Positions 16,419-23,838 of a stretch of DNA of 37,896 bases are shown one piece after another. Made by a program: the position numbers and the translations under genes. The stretch is taken from positions 1 to 37,896 of the forward strand of contig NZ_MEEX01000002.1 in the NCBI RefSeq assembly GCF_001724605.1. The letters are read 5' to 3'. The notes under the pieces are model-generated. The model was not told the origin of the DNA and did no database searches. It was given only the letters and a program-made list of their open reading frames with translations. Source of the DNA: Phenylobacterium sp. SCN 70-31. GTDB lineage: Bacteria; Pseudomonadota; Alphaproteobacteria; Caulobacterales; Caulobacteraceae. How positions within the stretch are numbered: the first letter of the stretch is position 1; the number at the start of each line of letters is the position of its first letter.

Positions 16419-17227
16419 GAGACGGCCCGCTGGACCGCGACTTCGCCCACATCCGGGTGCGGCGCGCGGGCGCCGTGGTCGAGGTCTCGCTGGCCCGGCC
16501 GGAGGCGCGCAACGCGCTGCAGGCGCTGACGATCCACGAGCTGACCGAGGTGGCCCAGCTGTTGCGGCGGCGCAGCGACGTGGCGGCCGTGATCCTGGCG
16601 GGCGCACCGACCTTCTTCTCGGCCGGCGCCGACGTGGCCGACTTCGAGAACCGCATCCGCGCGCCCACGCTGCTCGAGACCCGCGACGTGGTCATGGCCG
16701 GGCCCGACATGTGCCAGGCCTGGGAGGAGATCGAGGCCGTCACCATCGCCGCGATCGAGGGCTATTGCGTCGGCGGCGCCTGCGCCCTGGCGCTGGCTTG
16801 TGACTTCCGGATCCTGGGCGGCTCGGCCTTCCTACGGCTGCCCGAGGTGGCGCTGGGCGTGAACATGAGCTGGCGCACCGTGCCGCGCGTCACCGCGCTG
16901 GTCGGGCCGGCGCGGGCCAAGCGCTTCGTGATCTTCGGCGAGCGCACCGACGCGCCCACCTGCCTGCACTGGGGCCTCGCCGACGCCGTCGTCGACGACG
17001 GCCGGACGGTGGACGAAGCCCAGGCCTGGGCCGCGCGCGTGACCGCCCTGCCGCCGCTGCCCGTGCGAATGACCAAGGAGCAGGTCAACGCCACCGCGCA
17101 TGCCCTGTCGCACGCCGCCAGCTACATGGACCGCGACCAGTACCTGGTGACCAGCCGCACCCGCGACTTCGCCGAGGGTCGCGAGGCCTTCCTGCAGCGC
17201 CGCGACGCGGAGTTCACCGGTGACTGA
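16415..17227 (+). CDS. enoyl-CoA hydratase/isomerase family protein
   Basis: A 270-residue crotonase. FFSAGADVADF (67-77) and CVGGACALALACDF (118-131) form the oxyanion hole. Glu144 in LPEVALG matches the second catalytic Glu of enoyl-CoA hydratase, while the first Glu position is Ala124. As with the paralogue at 6576, isomerase, lyase or hydrolase chemistry is therefore as likely as hydration. No ATG is available; TTG at 16415 overlaps the thiolase stop as TTGA with GTGGAG upstream, and gives the full N-terminus. GTG at 16457 is an alternative. It overlaps the following esterase start by 8 nt. Confidence 0.88.
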   Translation: MRDGPLDRDFAHIRVRRAGAVVEVSLARPEARNALQALTIHELTEVAQLLRRRSDVAAVILAGAPTFFSAGADVADFENRIRAPTLLETRDVVMAGPDMCQAWEEIEAVTIAAIEGYCVGGACALALACDFRILGGSAFLRLPEVALGVNMSWRTVPRVTALVGPARAKRFVIFGERTDAPTCLHWGLADAVVDDGRTVDEAQAWAARVTALPPLPVRMTKEQVNATAHALSHAASYMDRDQYLVTSRTRDFAEGREAFLQRRDAEFTGD

Positions 17228-18578
17228 GGTCCGGGCGCGTGTGGCGCAGGGCGTGCTGATCCGGCGGCGTGAGGGCGGCGTCGACCGATACCTGGGTGTG
17301 CCCTACGCGGCCCCACCGGTGTGCGCGCTGCGGTGGCGAGCGCCCGAGCTGCCGACGCCCTGGCGCGAACCGCGCGAGGCCCTGGCGTTCGGCCCGGATT
17401 CGCTGCAGCCGCCCTTCCCCGGCTGGGACGGCTCGCGCGGCGCGGGTATGAACGAGGACTGCCTCTACCTCAACGTCTGGGCGCCTGCAGAGGCCCGGGA
17501 CGCCCCCGTGCTGGTCGTGATCCATGGCGGTGGCTTCCAGCTCCTGTCCGGCGCCTACGACGCCTTCGACGGATCGCGGCTGGCCGCCGAGGGCGTCGTG
17601 GTCGTGACCTTCAACTACCGGCTGGGCCTGCTGGGCTTCTCCGGCGGGTCGTGGTGGCTGCGCGACCAGATCGCCGCGCTGGCCTGGGTGCAGGCCAACA
17701 TCGCCGCGTTTGGCGGCGCGGCCGACCGCGTCACCATCATCGGCGTCTCGGCAGGTGGGGTGAGCGTCAACGCGCTCACCATCTCGCCGGCGGCCCGCGG
17801 ACTCTTCTGCCAGGCGATCAGCGTCTCGGGCGCGGGCGGCAGCCTCTTCACCCTGGCCGACCATCCGCCTCAGCCGGCGCTCGGGGATGCGCCGCCGGTC
17901 TACGCGTCCGCCTTCGCGACCGGGGCCGGCGAGTTGCCCGTCGTCGACGGCGACCTGATCCCGGCGCTGCCGTCGCAGGCGCTGCGCAAAGGGGCCTCCA
18001 ACGCGGCCCGCTTGGTGGTGGTGTTCTCGACCGGCGAAGGCTCGCTGCTCGACGAACTCGACGTGCCGACCGACGCCCTGGCGCAGGCCCTCCTGGCCCA
18101 GACCCCGGCGGCGGAGCGCGGCCCCGTCACCCCCGATGCCCAGGCGCTCTACAGCCACCTCGTCTTCCGCCAGCCCGCGCTGGCGCTGGCCGACGCCGCG
18201 GCGGACGCCGGCGCCCCGACCTATGTCGCCGACTACGACGCCCTGCCCGCGGCGGCCCGAGGCGCCCTGCGCAGCGCCGGCCACGGCGCGGCGCTCTACG
18301 ACATCCTGGGCAACCCCAACCCGTCGCCGGCGATCGCGGCGCTGGCCGGCGATCCACAGGACGACCGCCACAGCGCAGGGTTCCGGCGCCGCGTGCTGAA
18401 CTTCGTGCGCGGCGGACCGCCCGACGGCGCCGATGGGCCGTCCTGGCCGCTGCACGCTGCCGGCCAGCCCCGCGCGCTCCGCATCGACCGCACGGGCGAA
18501 CCCAGCATCGGCCCCGTTCTCGGCCTTCAGGACCTCGCGGCCCTCCGCGACCTCAACAGACAGGACCATACCTCATGA
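17220..18578 (+). CDS. type B carboxylesterase
   Basis: A 452-residue carboxylesterase/lipase (type B, alpha/beta-hydrolase). The motifs are YLGVPYAAPP, NEDCLYLNVW (78-87), the oxyanion HGGGF (102-106), nucleophile Ser177 in GVSAGG, likely acid Glu273 in TGEGSLL and His355 in AGHGAALY. It is shorter than the usual 500-550 residues, the C-terminal half being reduced, and has no signal peptide, so it should hydrolyse an ester or possibly a thioester inside the cell. The GTG at 17220 overlaps the crotonase stop, and the stop overlaps the SDR start as ATGA. Its location inside a thiolase-crotonase-SDR operon suggests it acts on an ester intermediate of that pathway. Confidence 0.9.
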   Translation: MTEVRARVAQGVLIRRREGGVDRYLGVPYAAPPVCALRWRAPELPTPWREPREALAFGPDSLQPPFPGWDGSRGAGMNEDCLYLNVWAPAEARDAPVLVVIHGGGFQLLSGAYDAFDGSRLAAEGVVVVTFNYRLGLLGFSGGSWWLRDQIAALAWVQANIAAFGGAADRVTIIGVSAGGVSVNALTISPAARGLFCQAISVSGAGGSLFTLADHPPQPALGDAPPVYASAFATGAGELPVVDGDLIPALPSQALRKGASNAARLVVVFSTGEGSLLDELDVPTDALAQALLAQTPAAERGPVTPDAQALYSHLVFRQPALALADAAADAGAPTYVADYDALPAAARGALRSAGHGAALYDILGNPNPSPAIAALAGDPQDDRHSAGFRRRVLNFVRGGPPDGADGPSWPLHAAGQPRALRIDRTGEPSIGPVLGLQDLAALRDLNRQDHTS

Positions 18579-19483
18579 GCATCCGCTTCGACGGCCGCGT
18601 GGCCATCGTCACCGGCGCCGGCGCCGGTCTCGGCCGCAGCCACGCCCTGGGCCTGGCGACGCGTGGCGCTCGCGTAGTCGTCAACGACTTCGGCGGCGAC
18701 GTGCATGGCGCGGGCGCCTCATCGGAGCCCGCCGAGCGGGTGGCCGCCGAGATCCGCGCGGCCGGCGGCGACGCCATCGCCCACGGCGCCGACGTGACCA
18801 ACCCCGACCAGGTCGCGGATATGGTCGCCACCGCCATCTCGACCTGGGGCCAGGTCGACATCCTGATCAACAACGCGGGCATCCTGCGTGACGCCAGCTT
18901 CGCTAAGATGAGCCTCGCCGACTTCCGCAAGGTGGTCGAGGTACACCTGATGGGCTCGGTCACCTGCACGCACGCCGTCTGGCCGCACATGCGGGCGGCC
19001 AATTACGGCCGCATCCTGATGACCACCTCGTCCAGCGGGCTCTACGGCAACTTCGGCCAGTCGAACTACGGTGCGGCCAAGACCGCCCTGGTCGGCCTGA
19101 TGAACGTGCTGCAGATCGAGGGCGAGAAGAACGGCATCCGGGTGAACACCCTCGGGCCCGGCGCGGCGACGCGCATGACCGAAGCGCTGATCACCCCCGA
19201 CATCCTGAAGCTCATGACGCCGGAGTCTGTGACGCCCACGGCGCTGTTCCTGGTCTCGGAGGACGCGCCCCGCCGCACGATCCTGAACGCCACCGCCGGC
19301 GGCGTCTCGCGCACCTACCTGCACGAGACCGAGGGCGTGTTCCTGCCGCCGGCCGATAACACGCCCGAGACCATCGCGGCCCTCTTCGACCGCATCTCGG
19401 ACACGGCCGACCAGCACCTCTATGAGACCGGCGGCGGCCAGGTCATGAAGTTCGTGGGCAAGGCGTCGGTGGCGGCGGGATAG
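18575..19483 (+). CDS. SDR-family 3-hydroxyacyl-CoA dehydrogenase, MFE-2-like
   Basis: A 302-residue short-chain dehydrogenase. TGAGAGLG (13-20) binds the dinucleotide, followed by VVVNDFGGDVHG, characteristic of the dehydrogenase part of peroxisomal multifunctional enzyme 2 (HSD17B4). NNAG is at 99-102 and the catalytic set is Ser152, Tyr165, Lys169 (QSNYGAAK). It probably oxidises a (3R)-hydroxyacyl-CoA or a ring hydroxyl with NAD. The hydratase and SCP-2 domains of eukaryotic MFE-2 are absent. The start overlaps the esterase stop as ATGA. It is the last gene of the thiolase operon. Confidence 0.92.
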   Translation: MSIRFDGRVAIVTGAGAGLGRSHALGLATRGARVVVNDFGGDVHGAGASSEPAERVAAEIRAAGGDAIAHGADVTNPDQVADMVATAISTWGQVDILINNAGILRDASFAKMSLADFRKVVEVHLMGSVTCTHAVWPHMRAANYGRILMTTSSSGLYGNFGQSNYGAAKTALVGLMNVLQIEGEKNGIRVNTLGPGAATRMTEALITPDILKLMTPESVTPTALFLVSEDAPRRTILNATAGGVSRTYLHETEGVFLPPADNTPETIAALFDRISDTADQHLYETGGGQVMKFVGKASVAAG

Positions 19484-19570
19484 CGCCAGTTCCCGACGCT
19501 CGGCGCAAAGGAGCCAGGCCTCTCCAACCCGCTCTTTCAGCCAGCGCTGAACGCACCGCCCCTCCGTCAG

Positions 19571-19786
19571 CGCCTCCTTGACGCCGAATGCGGACGAATA
19601 GACGCCGAGCGTCACGCGCGCCTGGCGTCCTTGACGCGTGCGATAACGGAAGCTCCATGACTTCCGGCCATCGCCGGAGACGCGGAGCTCCAGTCCCTTG
19701 GCGTCCTTGTCGAGTTAGGATACCTGCCGGCCCTCGACGGGCTGAACGTCCTCGCGGAATGCGGACGAGAACTTGGCGTCGGGCAT
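19571..19786 (-). pseudogene. decayed tyrosine-integrase fragment (arm DNA-binding domain)
   Basis: Reading the minus strand from ATG 19786, the frame gives MPDAKFSSAFREDV..., then an in-frame TAA at 19717-19715, then LDKDAKGLELRVSGDG, RKSWSFRYRTRQGRQA and RVTLGVYSSAFGVKEA. This matches the N-terminal arm-type DNA-binding domain (DUF4102-like) of phage/island tyrosine recombinases. The catalytic domain with its R-H-R-Y residues is missing: similarity fades after about 19571 and the frame then runs into the antisense of the SDR gene. It is a non-functional remnant in the 450-nt gap between convergent SDR and acyl-CoA dehydrogenase genes. The rest of that gap holds only an orphan operator-like site at 19881. 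Confidence 0.72.
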
Positions 19787-19880
19787 GCGAAATCTGTGAC
19801 CTGGCCGTGACCAAAGGCCCGGACAGGTCACAGATCGGCGAAACTCAACGCCGGCGCATGCAAACTCCCGAAAACGCGAT

Positions 19881-19898
19881 ACTAAACATTTTCAGCCT
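19881..19898. promoter_or_regulatory. orphan operator-like sequence, site E
   Basis: ACTAAACATT matches the left arm of the TetR-type palindrome exactly, but the right arm is displaced: TTTTCAG follows without the 2-nt spacer. It lies behind the 3' end of the acyl-CoA dehydrogenase gene and about 95 nt in front of the integrase remnant, with no intact gene to serve. Probably a degenerate leftover. Confidence 0.4.
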
Positions 19899-19933
19899 AT
19901 TAGGATCGAACTGAACGAGCCTGAAGCGGCCCC

Positions 19934-21157
19934 CTACAGCCCCAGCACCATCTTCGCCATGATGTTGTGCTGAATCTCGTTCGAGCCGGCGTAGATCGAG
20001 GTCTTGCGGTAGTTGAAGTAGTGCGGCGCGACCGTGGCGGCGTAGTCGGGGCCGGCGCGGAAGGTGTTGCCCCCAGGACGGAGCATGTCCCAGGTGTCCT
20101 GCACGAAGGGCTGGGCGTAGACGCCGGCGGCCTCGAGCGCGAGCTCGGTGATCGCCTGCTGCATCTGGCTGCCTTCCAGCTTCAGCATGGAGGAGACGGC
20201 GCCCATGGCGTCGCCGTTCGCGCGGCCCGCGAAGATGCGCAGCTCGGTGGCGTTCAGAGCCTCGACCTTGATCTCGACCTCGGAGAGCTTCTTGCGGAAG
20301 TCGGGGTCGCTCATCATCGCGCCGCCGCCGTCCGACCGCTCCAGGCCGGCGATCTTGCGAACCTTCTTGAGCTGGGCCTGGAGGCCCGGCGCATAGGCGT
20401 TGCCGCGCTCGAACTGGAGAAGATACTTCGCGTAGGTCCAGCCCTCGCCTTCCTTGCCGATGCGGTTGGAGACCGGCACCCGGACATTGTCGAAGAAGGT
20501 CTCGTTGATCTCCTGCTCGCCCTCGGCGGGGCCGTCGAGCGTGGGGATCGGCCGGATGGTGATGCCCGGCGTCCGCATGTCGATCAGCAGGAAGCTGATG
20601 CCCTTCTGGCGGATGTCCTCGTTCGAGGTGCGGACGAGGCAGAACATCCAGTCGGCCCACTGGGCCAGCGTGGTCCAGGTCTTGGACCCGTTCAGGACGT
20701 AGTGGTCCCCGTCGCGCTCGGCCTTCAGGGCCAGGGACGCCAGGTCGGAGCCCGAACCCGGCTCGGAATAGCCCTGGCACCACCAGACGTCGGTGCTGAG
20801 GATCTTGGGCAGATGCTGCTTCTTCTGCTCGTCGGTGCCGAAGGCCATCACCACCGGGGCGCACATCTTGAGCCCCATGTTGCTGGTGGAGGGCGCCCCG
20901 GCCAGCGCCATCTCCATGTCGAAGACGTACTTCTTGCCCAGGCTCCAGCCCGTGCCGCCGTATTCCTCGGGCCAGTCGGGCGCGATCCACCCCTTCTCGC
21001 CCAGCCGCTTCAGCCAGCGGACCTGGGAGGCCTTGTCGAGGTGGTGGTTCTTGGACTGGGCCAGCTTGGCCCGCATCTCATCGTCGAAGGCCTCGGCGAT
21101 GAAGGCGCGGACCTCGTCGCGGAAGGCCAGATCCTCGGGCGAGAAGTCGAGGTTCAT
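19934..21157 (-). CDS. acyl-CoA dehydrogenase
   Basis: A 407-residue FAD-dependent acyl-CoA dehydrogenase. WPEEYGG (62-68), the FAD/substrate signature GYSEPGSGSDLA (129-140), GSKTWTT and the C-terminal YAGSNEIQHNIMAKM are all present. The catalytic base is not at the MCAD position (IYAG instead of IYEG); Glu250 in LLQFERG is the more likely base, as in isovaleryl-type and FadE-type enzymes. It introduces the 2,3-double bond in an acyl-CoA, upstream of the crotonases. It follows the ABM gene by 4 nt and probably shares its promoter at site F, divergent from the SDR at 21622. Confidence 0.93.
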   Translation of the reverse strand: MNLDFSPEDLAFRDEVRAFIAEAFDDEMRAKLAQSKNHHLDKASQVRWLKRLGEKGWIAPDWPEEYGGTGWSLGKKYVFDMEMALAGAPSTSNMGLKMCAPVVMAFGTDEQKKQHLPKILSTDVWWCQGYSEPGSGSDLASLALKAERDGDHYVLNGSKTWTTLAQWADWMFCLVRTSNEDIRQKGISFLLIDMRTPGITIRPIPTLDGPAEGEQEINETFFDNVRVPVSNRIGKEGEGWTYAKYLLQFERGNAYAPGLQAQLKKVRKIAGLERSDGGGAMMSDPDFRKKLSEVEIKVEALNATELRIFAGRANGDAMGAVSSMLKLEGSQMQQAITELALEAAGVYAQPFVQDTWDMLRPGGNTFRAGPDYAATVAPHYFNYRKTSIYAGSNEIQHNIMAKMVLGL

Positions 21158-21161
21158 GGGA

Positions 21162-21455
21162 TCACCCGATGCCGTCGAGATATTCGACTTCCGGGCGGCC
21201 GCCCAGGACGCCGCCCAGCTTGGGGCCGGCGGCCTTGAAGTAGTCGGTGCCGCCGTGGAGGGTCAGGGATTCCTGGTCCTTGTAGAGTTCCAGCACCTTG
21301 TACGTGTTGGGCTCGGTGCGGCTCTTGGTGAGCTGGTAGGCGAGGTTCCCCGGCTCGTTGGCGCGCACCTGCTTGGCGAGCTCGGTGAAGATGGCCTCGA
21401 ACTCGGGGCCCTTGCCCTCTTGCACTTTGAGCGTCGCGATCACGCCGATGGTCAT
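21162..21455 (-). CDS. antibiotic biosynthesis monooxygenase (ABM) domain protein
   Basis: A 97-residue protein of the dimeric alpha/beta-barrel (ABM) superfamily: VIATLKVQEGKGPEFEAIFTEL at the start, QVRANEPGN (29-37) and the C-terminal strand EVEYLDG. Small ABM proteins act as cofactor-free monooxygenases or as dimeric accessory proteins. First gene of a two-gene unit with the acyl-CoA dehydrogenase. The ATG at 21455 is preceded by GGGAGGAC and lies just 10 nt from site F; the frame is open further upstream without recognisable sequence. A paralogue with the same QVRANEPGN motif lies at 23522-23812. Confidence 0.85.
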   Translation of the reverse strand: MTIGVIATLKVQEGKGPEFEAIFTELAKQVRANEPGNLAYQLTKSRTEPNTYKVLELYKDQESLTLHGGTDYFKAAGPKLGGVLGGRPEVEYLDGIG

Positions 21456-21463
21456 GCGGGTCC

Positions 21464-21481
21464 TCCCAACAGATGTTTGAA
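21464..21481. promoter_or_regulatory. TetR-type operator candidate, site F (core only)
   Basis: The core AACA-GA-TGTT (21468-21477) is a perfect match to the inner arms of the consensus ACTRAACANNTGTTYAGT, while the outer CTR and YAG positions are mostly lost. It lies between the divergent ABM/acyl-CoA dehydrogenase unit and the SDR pair, the same arrangement as the better sites. Confidence 0.5.
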
Positions 21482-21621
21482 CGGACGGTAGAGGCCTCGC
21501 CCGCCCGGAGCAAGCCCGGAGCAAGACGGATGTGCGAGGTCGCACGCAGGGTTTGGGGGGCTGGCCCTACGTCATCGGCCGGCCATGCTAAGGCCGTGGC
21601 GAACACTGGAGGAAGCAGACC

Positions 21622-22416
21622 ATGAAACTCGACAGCTCCGTCGCCGCGATCGTCACCGGCGGCGCCTCCGGCCTGGGCCGGGCGACCGTGAAGGCGCTCC
21701 GCGACCTGGGCGTGAAGGTGGCCATCTTCGACTTCAACGCCGACACGGGCGAGGCCGCGGCCAAGGAGCTGGGCGCGCTGTTCTGCCAGGTGAACGTCAT
21801 GGACGACGCCTCGGTGGACGCCGGATTCGAGAAGGCCCGCGCCGCGCACGGCCAGGAACGCATCCTGGTCAACTGCGCCGGGGGCGGCCGCGGCGGCAAG
21901 ACCGTCGGCAAGAACAAGGAGACCGGCGAGGTCGTCCCGTTCAAGGTTTCGGACTTCTCCTACGTGCTCGAACTGAACACGGTGGGCACCTTCCGCTGCA
22001 TCGTGAAGAGCGCGGCGGGCATGATCGCCAACCTGGAGCCCGACGAGACCGGCGACCGCGGCGCGATCGTCAACACCGGCTCGGTGGCGGCCGAGGAGGG
22101 CCAGATCGGCCAGGTGGCCTATTCGGCGGCCAAGGCGGCGATCAAGGGCATGACCCTGGTCATCGCCCGCGACCTGTCGGGCGACGGCATCCGCATCAAC
22201 ACCATCCTGCCGGGCATCATGGACACCCCGATGCTGGGCGGCCTGAAGACCCGCGCGCCGCAGGTCTACGCCGGCCTCGCCGCCTCGGTGACCTTCCCCA
22301 AGCGCCTGGGCCACGCCGAGGAGTATGCCGACCTGGCCGTCACCATGCTCCGCAACGGCTACCTGAACGGCGAGACCGTGCGCCTGGACGGCGCCATCCG
22401 CATGGCCCCGCGCTGA
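21622..22416 (+). CDS. SDR-family 3-hydroxyacyl-CoA dehydrogenase, HSD10-like
   Basis: A 264-residue short-chain dehydrogenase resembling type 2 3-hydroxyacyl-CoA dehydrogenase (17beta-HSD10). TGGASGLG (12-19), NCAGGG in place of NNAG, and Ser154, Tyr167, Lys171 (VAYSAAKAA) form the active site. The 102-104 loop insertion ([13 protein letters not shown]) is also typical of the HSD10 group. It likely oxidises a 3-hydroxyacyl-CoA with NAD. Divergent from ABM/acyl-CoA dehydrogenase; preceded by GGAGGAAG. A second SDR follows after 10 nt. Confidence 0.92.
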   Translation: MKLDSSVAAIVTGGASGLGRATVKALRDLGVKVAIFDFNADTGEAAAKELGALFCQVNVMDDASVDAGFEKARAAHGQERILVNCAGGGRGGKTVGKNKETGEVVPFKVSDFSYVLELNTVGTFRCIVKSAAGMIANLEPDETGDRGAIVNTGSVAAEEGQIGQVAYSAAKAAIKGMTLVIARDLSGDGIRINTILPGIMDTPMLGGLKTRAPQVYAGLAASVTFPKRLGHAEEYADLAVTMLRNGYLNGETVRLDGAIRMAPR

Positions 22417-22426
22417 GCCGAAGGCC

Positions 22427-23290
22427 GTGAGCGAGCCGGACTATCGCGCCCTGCCGCCGCTGGCCGGCGGCGGGGCCTGCGTGATCACCGGGGCGGCCAG
22501 TGGCATCGGCCTGGCCGCCGCCAGGCGCTTCGCGGCCCTGGGTCTGCCCGTGGCGCTGGCCGACCTGCCGGGCGCAGCGCTCGATGCGGCGCTGGCCGAC
22601 ATCCGCGCCGCGGGCGGGCGGGCCGCGGCCTTCCCCACCGACGTCTCGGACCCCTTCGCCCTCACCCGCCTGAGCGAAGCGGTCTTCGATCAGTACCGGC
22701 ATGTCGCCGTGCTGATGCTGAACGCGGCGGTGGGCCTCAATCCCGGCGGGACCTGGAAGAACCCCGACGCCTGGCGCCGCCTGATGTCGGTCAACCTGTG
22801 GGGCGTGGTCGGGGGCGCTCAGGCCTTTCTGCCCAGGATGGTCGAGCAGGCGAAGCCGGCCTACGTCGTCGTCACCGGTTCGAAGCAGGGGATCACCAGC
22901 CCGCCCGGCAACGCCGCCTACAACGTCTCCAAGGCCGCGGTGAAGGCGTTCGCCGAGGCCATGCAGCATGAATTGCGCAACCTCGAAGGCTGCCCCGTCA
23001 GCGCCCATCTGCTGGTTCCGGGCTTCACCTACACCGGCATGACCGCAGCACGCCTGCCGCAGAAGCCGCCGGCGGCGTGGACGCCGGAACAGGTCGTGGA
23101 TTTCATGCTGGAGAGCCTGGCCCGCGGCGACTTCTACATTCTCTGCCCCGACAACGACGTCGATCGCGCCACCGACGAGAAGCGGATGGCCTGGGCGATG
23201 GGCGACCTGATCGAGAACCGGCCGGCGCTCTCGCGCTGGCACCCTGACTGGAAGGCCCGCTTCGAAGCGTTCATGGCCGGCGAAGGCTGA
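22427..23290 (+). CDS. SDR-family oxidoreductase
   Basis: A 287-residue short-chain dehydrogenase starting at GTG. TGAASGIG (21-28) binds NAD(P); the NNAG motif is changed to LNAAVG (98-103); the catalytic residues are Ser152, Tyr165 and Lys169 (GSKQGITSPPGNAAYNVSK). The C-terminal part (CPDNDVDRATDEKRMAWAMGD) resembles SDRs that act on bulky or steroid-like alcohols, but the substrate cannot be assigned. Ten nt downstream of the HSD10-like gene, so co-transcribed. The 230-nt gap behind it contains only a short GC-rich direct repeat. Confidence 0.9.
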   Translation: MSEPDYRALPPLAGGGACVITGAASGIGLAAARRFAALGLPVALADLPGAALDAALADIRAAGGRAAAFPTDVSDPFALTRLSEAVFDQYRHVAVLMLNAAVGLNPGGTWKNPDAWRRLMSVNLWGVVGGAQAFLPRMVEQAKPAYVVVTGSKQGITSPPGNAAYNVSKAAVKAFAEAMQHELRNLEGCPVSAHLLVPGFTYTGMTAARLPQKPPAAWTPEQVVDFMLESLARGDFYILCPDNDVDRATDEKRMAWAMGDLIENRPALSRWHPDWKARFEAFMAGEG

Positions 23291-23323
23291 CCCGCCGGCC
23301 GGCGGAACAGGACACGCCCCAGC

Positions 23324-23381
23324 GCCCGCCGCCGGGACGGGCCACGGGCGGGCGAAAGCCGGGACGCCCGCCGCCGGGACG
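23324..23381. repeat. 16-bp direct repeat in intergenic gap
   Basis: GCCCGCCGCCGGGACG occurs at 23324-23339 and again at 23366-23381, with a partial copy GCCGGGACG at 23358-23366. The repeat lies in the gap between the convergent SDR and ABM genes. No ORF or clear terminator is seen there; function unknown. Confidence 0.6.
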
Positions 23382-23521
23382 CATGGGTCGAACCCGGCGT
23401 CGCGTGTCGGGGCGCAACGACGCCGGGTCCCTCCCCGCCCGGAGACGGCGGCCCGCTCCCGGCCGACTTCGGTGAGGTCGGAGTTCGGGAGAGGCCGGTT
23501 TCCTGTCGACGGGATCGTGCG

Positions 23522-23812
23522 TCAGACCGCGTCGTAGAACTCCAGGACGGTCGGCGCCGCGATCAGGGGTGCGACCTTGGGCCGGTTGGCCTTCATGTGT
23601 TCGGCCTCGCGGTGCGCGGCCAGCGCGGCCTCGTCATCGTAGATCTCCATGACGATGTAGCCGCCCGCCTTCTCGCGGTCGCGGAACAGGCGGTAGAGCT
23701 TGTTGCCCGGCTCGTTCGCCCGGACCTGCTCGGCCTGCCAGGCGAACAGCTCCTCGAACTCGGACTCCTTGCCGGGAGTTATGGAGACGCGGGCGATGAG
23801 GCCGATAGGCAT
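23522..23812 (-). CDS. antibiotic biosynthesis monooxygenase (ABM) domain protein
   Basis: A 96-residue ABM-fold protein (GLIARVSITPGKESEFEELF, QVRANEPGN, YIVMEIYDDEAALAAHREAEH). The His pair in AAHREAEHM is common in quinol/aromatic monooxygenases of the YgiN type, supporting an enzyme rather than only a structural partner. Last gene of the minus-strand operon TonB receptor, VOC, MFS, ABM; 26 nt behind the MFS stop, with AAGGAA as ribosome site. It is paralogous to 21162-21455, which belongs to the left block. Confidence 0.85.
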   Translation of the reverse strand: MPIGLIARVSITPGKESEFEELFAWQAEQVRANEPGNKLYRLFRDREKAGGYIVMEIYDDEAALAAHREAEHMKANRPKVAPLIAAPTVLEFYDAV

Positions 23813-23838
23813 GGGAATTCCTTTCAGAACGCGGAAGA

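Noticed and set aside
19588..19914. A 108-residue plus-strand frame in the 450-nt gap
   Set aside because: No recognisable motifs; the opposite strand carries the integrase-like remnant, which explains the open frame.
23384..23400. A tRNA T-arm-like string (GGGTCGAACCC) considered as an attachment repeat of tRNA-Gly
   Set aside because: Flanking bases do not match the tRNA-Gly 3' end and no acceptor stem is present.
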